This document shows positions 27,801 to 35,194 of a stretch of 52,414 nt of DNA, piece by piece. The DNA lies in contig JAFIEI010000026.1 in NCBI GenBank assembly GCA_020832565.1, positions 1 to 52,414 of the forward strand, written 5' to 3'. Source of the stretch: Salinarimonas sp. (lineage in GTDB: Bacteria; Pseudomonadota; Alphaproteobacteria; Rhizobiales; Beijerinckiaceae). Numbering within the stretch: position 1 is the stretch's first letter; every line of letters starts with the position of its first letter. The notes under the pieces were generated by a model that worked only from the letters and a program-made list of their open reading frames with translations, searched no databases and had not been told where the DNA came from. The position numbers and the translations under genes are program-made.

Positions 27801-28439
27801 GATCGGCGGCTCGAAGACGAGACGCGTCAGGGTGGGCAGCTCGGCGACACGCACCGGCAGAGGGCGCACGGGCGTCTCGGTGCGGCGTTCGCGTTCTTCT
27901 TCGATAAGCTGTTCTGCCGCGCGGGCGCGCCGGGCCAGATCGGCCACGACTTCGGGCGGCAGGCCGGGCAGCATGCCGCTCCAGCGCTCGGGCAGAATAT
28001 CGACGAAGACGAGTTCGCCGGCATGGATGACGTTGACGTTGAAATTCTGCGTCAACGCCATGCGCATACCCGTCCCGTCGGGGTCGTGGCGCACGACGGA
28101 GACATAGGACGGCATCTGCTGCGCCAGCCGCTCGCCGCGGATCGCGAGGGAATCGTCGAAGGTGATGACGAGCACGCCGTTGGCCGAGCGCGCCTCGACG
28201 CGCACCGGTTCGGAGAATTGCAGCTGGATGCGACCGAAACCCTCGTCCTGCTGGCCGCGTACGCCGACTTCCTCCGCCTGTGCGCTTACCGTGAGTCCCG
28301 GCAACGCCATCGCAACCGCGAAGCCCACCGTCGCGACGAGAATCGCGGCGCGGGCAAACGCGGCTCGGGCCGCCCGGATCGGGCCGGCTCTCCCGATTGC
28401 GCAGCGCGCAGGAGGCCCGGGGAACAGACGCATCGACAT
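24864..28439 (-). CDS. Large exported protein with three AMIN-like modules and a TPR array
   Basis: A 1191-residue protein I cannot assign to a named family. A signal peptide (hydrophobic 30-50, likely cleavage after AQA about 55) is followed by three similar beta modules of about 80 residues (roughly 67-150, 203-287 and 385-467). Each has an FEP/FSEP-like strand, a VITF- or LRFG-type strand, and ends in VDI or LTI. They resemble AMIN domains that target periplasmic proteins to peptidoglycan or secretin sites. An acidic linker separates modules two and three. The C-terminal 600 residues are helical TPR/Sel1-like repeats. The tail is disordered. It diverges from the histidine kinase gene. A role in envelope organisation is inference. 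Confidence 0.7.
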   Translation of the reverse strand: MSMRLFPGPPARCAIGRAGPIRAARAAFARAAILVATVGFAVAMALPGLTVSAQAEEVGVRGQQDEGFGRIQLQFSEPVRVEARSANGVLVITFDDSLAIRGERLAQQMPSYVSVVRHDPDGTGMRMALTQNFNVNVIHAGELVFVDILPERWSGMLPGLPPEVVADLARRARAAEQLIEEERERRTETPVRPLPVRVAELPTLTRLVFEPPIPTAISRRVEEDVFELRFGDPFRLEAERPLAGIPGIAAHEEIEEDGNLKVRLILENGFDARGFHEEGSYVIDIEPLNGEAGAAAADTLPFIEPPADEAAPERARIADPGDDASPSPMADALVGPAQTAEITPTRSLIDISDLIREQTIPRETDESAEARGRFLAGDDAEKALRLDVEFGEAVPAAAFVHGGILRVVFDTQTPLALDPQPEASRAVARLDGVLREGRFVTIRFALPEPRIAHLTPNDDGWVLTIDGDPDRPAKPVAVRPDIDDGGRHIVAIDLPETSAVHWIDAPETGMRIAVATASGAPRNLPRAQRFVEFQLLQTVQGVAVAALADDLRVRRRDDGVVVSRPRDLLISGASVAAGETDPGEVPEVAVFEAGPWRDAQGGSVRRRLHETMEAVLDARPSQRADARLDVARFMLANGLAAEAAGVLEVVADDEPERRMDRRWLMLNAAAAMEMGRLDEAREILTHPEHDSDREILLWRAWLDAREGRAQQAIAGFRHGRPLLEAYPDDLQGAMRLDLAEAALDEGEIELARREATALGQLASGSVPHDALELLEGRIDLAIGQPEQALERLTRIAQEGARPQAARAELLRLEHGLARGSVSTDEAVEALERLVVSWRGDDVEIRTLGLLGRLYAEEGRWRDAFIAARNANTFFPDHPVSRELHEETARIFDEIFLGGRDTELDQIEAVALFFDFRDFLPIGRRGDEIVRHLSDRLVELDLIDKATELLRHQVDNRLNGSARATVAARLATLYLMEGEPLAAREVLAETRLPELPESIRQARILLEARALSDLSRTDLALEILAEAEGPEVDRLRADILWTARRWREAGEAHEAMTGQRWQDGDELTRRERTDVLRAAIAYTLAGEEIALDRLRAKYLDQMGDSEDAQAFATASSPDALDSESFRTLATRVTSSDTLFDFLDEYRKRFPETALPARPRGGAPGAASASEARPASEDEQARLDERNPFGERG

Positions 28440-28580
28440 ATCCCGTTACGCAGGGCACGCTCACCGTCACGGACCCCGCATGGGCCCGCACGGCTCGACC
28501 TTTCTAGCGCAACGCGGCTAACGGGGCCTTAACCCCGGACGCGATTGCACGGCCCGGCGCAAGCGGCTATCCACGACATC

Positions 28581-30389
28581 ATGAATGGTGACACAGCCAG
28601 CACGCCCGGCGCCGTCGCGCAGGAGGCGCCCGAACCCCGGCCGGTGCCGGAGCAGCGTAAAGTGCTGCGTTCGCGCGCACCGTTCGCCGCGCTGTGGGCC
28701 GCATCGGTGCTGTTGCCGCTCGTGGTGCTCGGGCTCGCCGCCTGGTGGAGCTGGCACGGGGTCGATGCGGAGGCGCGTGTGCGCGCCGAGCGCATGGTCG
28801 ACATGATGCACGAGCATGTGCTGCGCAGCCTCGATACGCAGGAAGCCATCCTCGAAGCCATCGACTACGCCATGGGCCGCAGCGGCTGGGACAGCATCGC
28901 CGATTCCCAGCAGCTGCACGCCCTGCTCGCCACGCTCAACCGGCGCTCGCCGCCATCCGGCGGCATCGTCCTCGTGTCGCCGGAACGGGAAATCGTCGCC
29001 GGCAGCGCCCAGTTTCCCTTCACCCCGATCGATGCCAGCGATCGGGACTATACCAGGCCGGAGGCGCATCGCGGCGACAGGGTCTATATCGGCGAGACCG
29101 TGGTCGCCCGCCCACGCGGCCAGCGCGTCTTCCCCATCAGCCGTGCCCGCAGCCGCGCCCCCGAGGCGGGCGGCTGGATCGTGGCATCGTTCACGCCGGA
29201 CTATTTCGAGGATTTCTACCGCTCGGTGCGCGAGAGCAGTGACGATGCCGCAGCCCTGTTGCGCATCGACGGCCCGGTCCTGGCCCGCATTCCGTCGGGC
29301 GAAGAGTCGCAGGAGGCCGGCGGGGCCCCGGAATCCTGGCGCCTGCCGCGATCGGAGATCGTCGAGGCGGCACTGGCGGCCAACCCGCAAAAGGGTCTGG
29401 TCGATGCGGTTTCGGCCCATGACGGCAATCGCCGGCTCTACGCCTATCGCAGGGTTTCGGGCTATCCGCTCTACGTCGTCTACGGCATGAGCCGCCAGAC
29501 CATGCGGGCCACCTGGATGCGCGAACTCGTCGCGCACGCCGCCATCGCCTGGATCGCGGCCATGGCCCTGCTGGTATTGACCGCGCGGATCCAGCGGGCT
29601 GCACGACGCGAACGCGTGGCGCTGGCTGATGCCCGGTTCGAGGCCGAACGGCGCGCGCAGGCCGAGCAGCAGCTCGCTCACATGCAGCGTGTCGATGCGC
29701 TCGGGCGTATCGTCGGCGGCGTCGCGCACGACTTCAACAACATCGTCCAGGCAATGCGCGGCGGTGCGTCACGGGTGTCACGGCGGGCCGAGGATCCGGA
29801 GGAAGTCCGGCGCATCGCCGGCATGATCGACGCTACCGCCGAACGCGGCGCCCGCCTGATCGAGCGCATGCTCGCCTTCGCCAGGCGCGACCAGATGCCG
29901 ACAGCGCATTTCGACCCCGGGTTGGCCGTCGGCGAGGTCTGCGATCTGCTCGAACGCACGATCGGCTCGGCTCATCGCCTCGAAAGCGAGATCGAAGATG
30001 CGCTCCCGCAGGTGGCCGGCGACCGCACCGAATTCGAGACGGCCCTCGTCAATCTCGTCCTCAATGCCCGCGACGCCATGCCCGAGGGCGGGCCGATCAG
30101 GGTCTCGGCGCAACGCGAGACACGGGGCGAGGCAGCTGCGGTGATCGGAGCCGACGACAGCCTCCCGCGCATGGTCGCGATTGCCGTGTCGGATGTCGGT
30201 TCAGGCATGGACGACGAGACCCTGGCGCGAGCCGGGGAGCCGTTCTTCACCACCAAGCCGGTGGGTAAGGGAACCGGGCTCGGACTGGCCACGGCCAGGG
30301 CTTTCGCCGAGCGTGCCGGCGGAACACTGGAGATCGCCAGCGTCGCCGGAGCGGGTGCGCGCGTCACCCTGCGTCTGCCGGTCGCCTGA
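28581..30389 (+). CDS. Membrane sensor histidine kinase (HDFNN-type), orphan
   Basis: A 602-residue kinase. Two membrane segments (about 36-58 and 316-334) flank a periplasmic PDC/dCache-like sensor domain with YTRPEAHRGDRVYIGETV. The dimerisation box has His383 in GGVAHDFNNIVQA, followed by the catalytic domain with an N box (NLVLNARDAMP), DVGSGMD and a GKGTGLGLAT G2 box. There is no receiver domain and no response-regulator gene nearby, so its partner is unknown. The ATG at 28581 was preferred to a TTG at 28545. The TAXI-TRAP genes follow after 229 nt with their own promoter region. The ligand may be a small organic acid as for other PDC sensors. Confidence 0.88.
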   Translation: MNGDTASTPGAVAQEAPEPRPVPEQRKVLRSRAPFAALWAASVLLPLVVLGLAAWWSWHGVDAEARVRAERMVDMMHEHVLRSLDTQEAILEAIDYAMGRSGWDSIADSQQLHALLATLNRRSPPSGGIVLVSPEREIVAGSAQFPFTPIDASDRDYTRPEAHRGDRVYIGETVVARPRGQRVFPISRARSRAPEAGGWIVASFTPDYFEDFYRSVRESSDDAAALLRIDGPVLARIPSGEESQEAGGAPESWRLPRSEIVEAALAANPQKGLVDAVSAHDGNRRLYAYRRVSGYPLYVVYGMSRQTMRATWMRELVAHAAIAWIAAMALLVLTARIQRAARRERVALADARFEAERRAQAEQQLAHMQRVDALGRIVGGVAHDFNNIVQAMRGGASRVSRRAEDPEEVRRIAGMIDATAERGARLIERMLAFARRDQMPTAHFDPGLAVGEVCDLLERTIGSAHRLESEIEDALPQVAGDRTEFETALVNLVLNARDAMPEGGPIRVSAQRETRGEAAAVIGADDSLPRMVAIAVSDVGSGMDDETLARAGEPFFTTKPVGKGTGLGLATARAFAERAGGTLEIASVAGAGARVTLRLPVA

Positions 30390-30420
30390 GTTTTCTGCAA
30401 TCTGAAAGCACTACCCCATC

Positions 30421-30463
30421 ATTACGCAAAGGGAGTTGCGCAACCTTATATCGGTTGCGTAAT
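30421..30463. promoter_or_regulatory. TTGCG/CGCAA operator-like cluster upstream of the TRAP transporter
   Basis: ATTACGCAA (30421-30429) and TTGCGTAAT (30455-30463) are perfect inverted copies. Between them lies the palindrome TTGCGCAA (30436-30443), and CGCAACC/GGTTGCG (30439-30445/30453-30459) form a further dyad. A -10-like TATACC follows near 30480. The array suits cooperative binding by a repressor or activator controlling the TAXI-TRAP genes; the regulator is not identified. Confidence 0.5.
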
Positions 30464-30618
30464 TCTCGCGCAGCGTCCCTTATACCTTTGGCGAAGATAC
30501 ACGAAGTCGATTCTTGCTCCTCCCCTAGGGAACGTGGAATGAATCGCTTTCGGAAAACACGTTGGCACTTGAACCGACGACTTTCGCTTCGAGGAAACCA
30601 ATTCAGGAGGGACACTTC

Positions 30619-31563
30619 ATGTCCAGCAAGATGAAACTCGCCGCGCTCGCAGCCGGCGTCAGCCTCGCTATTCTCGCCGCCCCGGCTGCGCAGGCGCAGC
30701 AGGTGCGTATCATGACCGGCCCGCAGGGCGGCTCCTGGTATCCGCTCGGCGGCGCATTCGCCAACATCATGAGCGAGTACGGCGTCAACATGCAGGTGCT
30801 TCCGGGCGCCGGCGTCGCCAATGTCCGTGCCATCGCGACCGGTCGCGCCGATTTCGGCTTCGGCAACTCGATCTCCACGGTCGACGGCCTCGCCGGACGC
30901 GCCCCGTTCGAGGAAGTGCAGGAGAACGTGTGCAACGTCGCCACGCTCTATCCGCAATATTTCCAGATCGTGGCGCTGGCCGATGCCGGCATCGATTCGA
31001 TCGAGGATTTCGCCGGCAAGTCGGTTGCGATCCAGCCGCGCGGCAACACGGCCGAATTCGTGACCGAACAGGCGCTGGAAGTGGCCGGCCTGACCTATGA
31101 TGATCTCGGCCGCGTCAGCCACGTCTCCTACACCGACGCCGTCTCGCTGATGCGCGACAACAACGCCCAGGTGTTCACGCTCGGCACGACCGTTCCGGCC
31201 TCGGCGGTGATGGATCTCGCCTCCTCGCGCGACATCAAGCTGATCAACATGCCCGACGACAAGTTCGAGGCCATGCGTGAGCTCAATCCCGGCTACACCA
31301 AGCTGACGATTCCGGCCGGCAGCTATCCCGGTCAGGACGAGGATGTCGCTGCGGTTGGCTATGCCACGCACATCATCGCGCGCTGCGATCTCGACGAGGA
31401 CGTCGTCTACAACCTCGTCGAAGGCATGCTCGAGAACATGGAGGATCTCACCTCCATCGTACGCGTGATGGCCGATACCACCCTTGAAGTGATGGCGACC
31501 GATACCGGTGTGCCGATGCATGAAGGCGCGGTCCGCTTCTACGAAGAACACGGCGCAATGTGA
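30619..31563 (+). CDS. TAXI-family TRAP transporter solute-binding protein
   Basis: A 314-residue periplasmic binding protein. The signal peptide ends at AQA-QQ (26/27). The mature N-terminus carries the TAXI-family pattern VRIMTGPQGGSWYPLGGAFA, followed by GAGVANVRAIATGRADFG. It binds an organic acid or amino acid and delivers it to the fused permease encoded downstream. AGGAGGG lies just upstream of the ATG. An operator-like cluster precedes it and an intergenic hairpin follows it, consistent with making more binding protein than permease. Known TAXI ligands include glutamate and 2-oxoglutarate; the ligand here cannot be read from sequence. Confidence 0.93.
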   Translation: MSSKMKLAALAAGVSLAILAAPAAQAQQVRIMTGPQGGSWYPLGGAFANIMSEYGVNMQVLPGAGVANVRAIATGRADFGFGNSISTVDGLAGRAPFEEVQENVCNVATLYPQYFQIVALADAGIDSIEDFAGKSVAIQPRGNTAEFVTEQALEVAGLTYDDLGRVSHVSYTDAVSLMRDNNAQVFTLGTTVPASAVMDLASSRDIKLINMPDDKFEAMRELNPGYTKLTIPAGSYPGQDEDVAAVGYATHIIARCDLDEDVVYNLVEGMLENMEDLTSIVRVMADTTLEVMATDTGVPMHEGAVRFYEEHGAM

Positions 31564-31617
31564 TCACGCGCTTCGCGTGAAGACGAGCCGCCGCCCGCGA
31601 TCCGTCGAGGGCGGCGG
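31564..31617 (+). terminator. Tandem hairpins between binding protein and permease (attenuator)
   Basis: TCACGCG-CTT-CGCGTGA (31564-31580) directly follows the stop. A 9-bp stem CCGCCGCCC/GGGCGGCGG (31588-31596/31609-31617) follows, ending in TTT. Placed in a 184-nt gap between binding protein and permease genes, they probably terminate part of the transcripts or protect the upstream mRNA. Confidence 0.5.
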
Positions 31618-31747
31618 TTTGCGTCCCGGTCTCCTCACGAGGTGACCGCGACGCCCTGCATTCGGGATTTTCGAGGGGTCGGCATCCGCGAGGTGGCATG
31701 GCGCCGGGCACAAGTACCGGCAGCGCCCCCGCGATGGAGGAGGTGCC

Positions 31748-33664
31748 ATGTATTATCTGCCGCAGAGTCTCACCAGATGGATGGTCACCATCGTCGCGGT
31801 GTCGATGTCGACCTTCCACCTCTATATCGCTTTCTTCGGCGCGCCCGATGCCTATGTCATGCGCGGGCTGCACCTGGCCTTCGCCATGGCCCTGACCTTC
31901 CTGATCCTGCCCGGGCGGGACGGAAAGGCAGAGCGGGTCAGCCTGTTTGACCTCACGCTGCTGCTCGCCGCCGGTGCGGCATCCCTCTATCCCATGTTCA
32001 ACCTCGATTACATCCGCATGCGGATGTATTACGTCGATGATCCGACGATGTGGGATTACGTCTTCGGGATCACCCTGATCGTTCTGGTGATGGAGGCGAC
32101 GCGGCGCGCCACCGGCTGGGCGCTGACGATCACGGCGGCCTTGTTCCTGCTCTACGGCCTGACCTGGGGCAACCAGAGCGTCGGCATCATGCTCGATCAG
32201 CTCTACCTGACCACCGAGGGCATCTTCGGTATCCCGCTCTACGTATCCGCCACCTACGTGATGCTGTTCATCCTGTTCGGCGCCTTCGTCGAACGCTCCG
32301 GGGCCGGCCAGCTCTTCATGGATTTCGCCCTCGCTCTGGCAGGGCACACTTCGGGTGGTCCCGCCAAGGTGGCGATCATCACCTCGTCCCTGTTCGGCAC
32401 GGTCTCGGGCAGTGCCGTGGCCAACGTCATGACGACGGGGACGTTCACCATTCCCCTGATGCGCCGAACCGGCTACCGACCGGCCTTTGCCGGTGCGGTC
32501 GAGGCCGTGGCCTCGACAGGTGGACAGCTGATGCCACCGATCATGGGTGCCGCGGCCTTCGTCATGGCCGAGTTCTTGGGCACGAGCTATCTCGCGGTCG
32601 CCGCCTTCGCGATCCTGCCGGCCATTCTCTACTACGTCGCCGTGTTCATGGCGGTCCATTTCGAAGCCAAGCGCATCGGCCTCAAAGGCATCCCCAAGCC
32701 GGACCTGCCGCGTCTTGGCAAGGTGCTGCGGGAGCGCGGGCACCTGTTCCTGCCGCTGTTCATCATCATCGGCGTGCTGCTCTCGGGCTATTCCGCCGCC
32801 TATGCGGCCCTGTGCGGCATCGGCTCGGTGATCCCCACCACATGGCTGCGCAGCTCGACCCGCTATACGTTCACGCCCATGGCCATCATCGACGCCCTCG
32901 AGGCCGGCGCACGCAACACGCTCGTCGTGGCGCTCGCCTGTGCCTGTGCGGGTATCGTCATCGGCACCATCACCCTTACCGGTCTCGGCCTCGCCTTCAC
33001 CAATGTCGTGATGACCGCCTCGCAGAACATGCTGCTGCCGGCGCTGATCCTGACCATGATCGCCGGGATCATCCTGGGTATGGGCCTGCCGACGACGCCG
33101 GCCTATATCGTCCAGGTCGCCCTGCTCGTCCCCGCACTGGTGCGGCTGGGCGTGCAGGTCGAGGCGGCGCATCTCTTCGTGCTCTACTTCGCCGTGCTCT
33201 CGGCGATCACGCCTCCCGTCGCCATGGCGGTCTATGCTGCCAACGGCATCTCGCGGGCGGGGCTGATGGAGAGCTCCTGGGCGGCAGTGAAGCTCGGGCT
33301 GACGGGCTATATCATCCCGTTCATGTTCGTCTTCGGCCCGTCGCTGCTGATGATGGGGCCCTGGTACACCATCCTCGGAACGGTGATCACTGCCACGATC
33401 GGCGTGACCTGCCTCGCGGCGGCGCTGCACAACTACTTCTTCTTCGGCCACACCCATATCTGGGAGCGCCTGTTCCTGTTCGGCGCGGCCTTCGTGCTGA
33501 TCAATCCGGGACTCTATACGGATATTGCCGGCGCCACGCTGCTCGGCCTGACGATTGCGAGCCAGCTCATGCTGGCACGCCCCAATCGCGGGGAGAATAC
33601 CATCCCACTGGTCGATGCACCGGAGACGAAACCCGTCTCGGGCGAGAAACAGCCCGGGGAGTGA
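31748..33664 (+). CDS. TRAP transporter fused permease (DctQM type, TAXI family)
   Basis: A 638-residue inner-membrane protein. The N-terminal third forms the small DctQ-like segment (about four to five helices). Then comes the DctM-like core with family motifs such as SGSAVANVMTTGTFTIPLM, EAVASTGGQLMPPIMGAAAF and GMGLPTTPAYI. It uses a sodium or proton gradient to import the solute presented by the binding protein. GGAGGAGG precedes the ATG at 31748. Stop codon TGA sits in the loop of a 9-bp hairpin. The pairing with the upstream binding protein gives a complete TAXI-TRAP system. Confidence 0.95.
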   Translation: MYYLPQSLTRWMVTIVAVSMSTFHLYIAFFGAPDAYVMRGLHLAFAMALTFLILPGRDGKAERVSLFDLTLLLAAGAASLYPMFNLDYIRMRMYYVDDPTMWDYVFGITLIVLVMEATRRATGWALTITAALFLLYGLTWGNQSVGIMLDQLYLTTEGIFGIPLYVSATYVMLFILFGAFVERSGAGQLFMDFALALAGHTSGGPAKVAIITSSLFGTVSGSAVANVMTTGTFTIPLMRRTGYRPAFAGAVEAVASTGGQLMPPIMGAAAFVMAEFLGTSYLAVAAFAILPAILYYVAVFMAVHFEAKRIGLKGIPKPDLPRLGKVLRERGHLFLPLFIIIGVLLSGYSAAYAALCGIGSVIPTTWLRSSTRYTFTPMAIIDALEAGARNTLVVALACACAGIVIGTITLTGLGLAFTNVVMTASQNMLLPALILTMIAGIILGMGLPTTPAYIVQVALLVPALVRLGVQVEAAHLFVLYFAVLSAITPPVAMAVYAANGISRAGLMESSWAAVKLGLTGYIIPFMFVFGPSLLMMGPWYTILGTVITATIGVTCLAAALHNYFFFGHTHIWERLFLFGAAFVLINPGLYTDIAGATLLGLTIASQLMLARPNRGENTIPLVDAPETKPVSGEKQPGE

Positions 33665-33673
33665 TCCCCGGGC
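33652..33673 (+). terminator. GNRA-capped hairpin over the TRAP permease stop codon
   Basis: A perfect 9-bp stem GCCCGGGGA/TCCCCGGGC closes a GTGA loop, a GNRA tetraloop in RNA. The permease TGA (33662-33664) is the last three loop bases. There is no T-run, so it may act as a 3'-end stabiliser or partial terminator. Confidence 0.55.
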
Positions 33674-33767
33674 CCCTCATCGATGTGCGCATGCGGCACG
33701 CGACCCTGTCGCCCGGCTCAAGGCAAAGTGATTTCCATAGCCGGGCGCGTTGCGCTTATGTAGCGGC

Positions 33768-34562
33768 ATGATCACCGCAAACGCCCGCCTTCATGCCATG
33801 TCGCGTTGTCTCCGTCTGATGCCGAGCCTGCTTTGTGCGGCAGTGCTCATGAGCCTCTCCGTCACGCTGGCTCCGGGCGCCGCTGCGAGCGAGGCGCAGG
33901 CGCCGCGTGCGGTGATCGAGCTGTTCACCAGCCAGGGCTGCTCGGCCTGCCCGCCTGCGGATGCCAAGGTCGTCGCCATGGCCCGTGACCCGGATATCAT
34001 CGCACTCACCCTGCATGTGGATTATTGGGACTATCTCGGCTGGGAGGACACGCTCGCCCATGCCGCATTTTCCGAGCGCCAGCGCGATTATGCCGAACTT
34101 CGCGGGGACCGGGGCGTGTTCACGCCACAAATGGTCGTCAACGGCCTCTATGCCTGCATCGGCTCGGATCAGCGTGCCCTCGACGCGTCCCTCGCCAGCG
34201 CCACGCGCCAGGCGCAGCGGCTGCCCGTGCCGGTGCGGATCGAACGACAGGGAAACGATCTGACGATCGCCTTGCTGGCTGATCATCCTGACGGCGCGGA
34301 GATCTGGCTGCTCGCGGTCGAGCCGGACGTCACGGTCGCCATCGAGCGCGGGGAGAATCGCGGCCGCGAGGCCCGCTACGCCAATGTCGTGCGGGACATA
34401 ACGCATATCACGGCCTGGGACGGCGCACGTACGGTGCTGCAGGCGCGATTGCCCGATGATACGGGGCGTTTCGTCATTCTGGTGCAACGGCGCGACGGGG
34501 ATCGCCCCGGACGTGTGGTGGGAGCGGCGCGGGGCGACGGGATCCCGGCAGCAGGCCTCTAA
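33768..34562 (+). CDS. DUF1223 family exported thioredoxin-like protein
   Basis: A 264-residue protein. A signal sequence is at about 17-41 (cleavage near AAA-SEA). The thioredoxin-fold DUF1223 domain begins with VIELFTSQGCSACPPAD, with Cys58 and Cys61 forming a CxxC motif. LHVDYWDYLGWEDTL and FTPQMVVNG are family-conserved. DUF1223 proteins are common in alphaproteobacteria and may handle periplasmic disulfides, but no reaction is established. It starts 103 nt after the TRAP permease and could be weakly co-transcribed. The ATG at 33798 is an alternative start. Confidence 0.85.
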   Translation: MITANARLHAMSRCLRLMPSLLCAAVLMSLSVTLAPGAAASEAQAPRAVIELFTSQGCSACPPADAKVVAMARDPDIIALTLHVDYWDYLGWEDTLAHAAFSERQRDYAELRGDRGVFTPQMVVNGLYACIGSDQRALDASLASATRQAQRLPVPVRIERQGNDLTIALLADHPDGAEIWLLAVEPDVTVAIERGENRGREARYANVVRDITHITAWDGARTVLQARLPDDTGRFVILVQRRDGDRPGRVVGAARGDGIPAAGL

Positions 34563-34654
34563 ACGCATCGCGCGCCGCAAAGCGCTGATTTGACGCAGCG
34601 TAATGAGCCGCCCGAGCCCTGCATCTCCGCCACGCCTGCGCCATCTGGTCATGC

Positions 34655-35104
34655 ATGGCCGAACATGCATCCCCCCTCACCATTTTCTACGATGGCGCCT
34701 GCCCGCTCTGCGCCCGCGAAATCGCCTTCTATCGACGGCGCAAGGGTGCGGAGCGGCTGAATTGGGTCGATGTCGCGCAGATCCCGGCGGATCAGGAGGT
34801 CGCGCCCGGCCTCAGCCGGGTCGATGCCCTCGCACGCTTTCACGTCATGGAGCCGCAGGGGCGGCTCATATCCGGCGGGCGGGCCTTCGCCGAGATTCTG
34901 GCGCGTCTCGATGCTTTCCGGCCCCTCGGCCGCGTGTTGCGCCGGGAGCCGCTCGCGAGCCTGCTGGACGGCGCCTATGCGCTCTTCCTGCCGCTACGCC
35001 CGCGTCTGCAGCGGCTGTTCGGCGGCAGGGCCGGTAAGCCCGAGGAGACCGATACTGGCGCACGGATCGATGCCTGCAAGCCGGCGCCGCTGCGCAGGCG
35101 TTGA
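34655..35104 (+). CDS. DCC-family (DUF393) thiol-disulfide oxidoreductase-like protein
   Basis: A 149-residue protein with the family signature DGACPLC (13-19) near the start and the segment LIWGGRAF-like SGGRAFAEILARL (73-85). The DCC family has a thioredoxin-like fold with a paired cysteine motif, but biochemical function is unknown. There is no signal peptide, so it is cytoplasmic. It follows the DUF1223 gene by 92 nt; both carry CxxC-type motifs, which is suggestive but not proof of a shared redox role. The C-terminus is arginine-rich. Confidence 0.85.
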   Translation: MAEHASPLTIFYDGACPLCAREIAFYRRRKGAERLNWVDVAQIPADQEVAPGLSRVDALARFHVMEPQGRLISGGRAFAEILARLDAFRPLGRVLRREPLASLLDGAYALFLPLRPRLQRLFGGRAGKPEETDTGARIDACKPAPLRRR

Positions 35105-35194
35105 ACCGGTCGCGCAACGCACGCCCCTTGCACAACGCCGTGGCGCGCCGCATCCTCACAATGTCACAGTGATGCGGCGGATACGGAGCAGGTG

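Noticed and set aside
31448-33457. 669-residue minus-strand frame opposite the TRAP genes
   Set aside because: It covers two clearly recognisable genes and is Glu/Gly/His/Gln-rich, typical of antisense.
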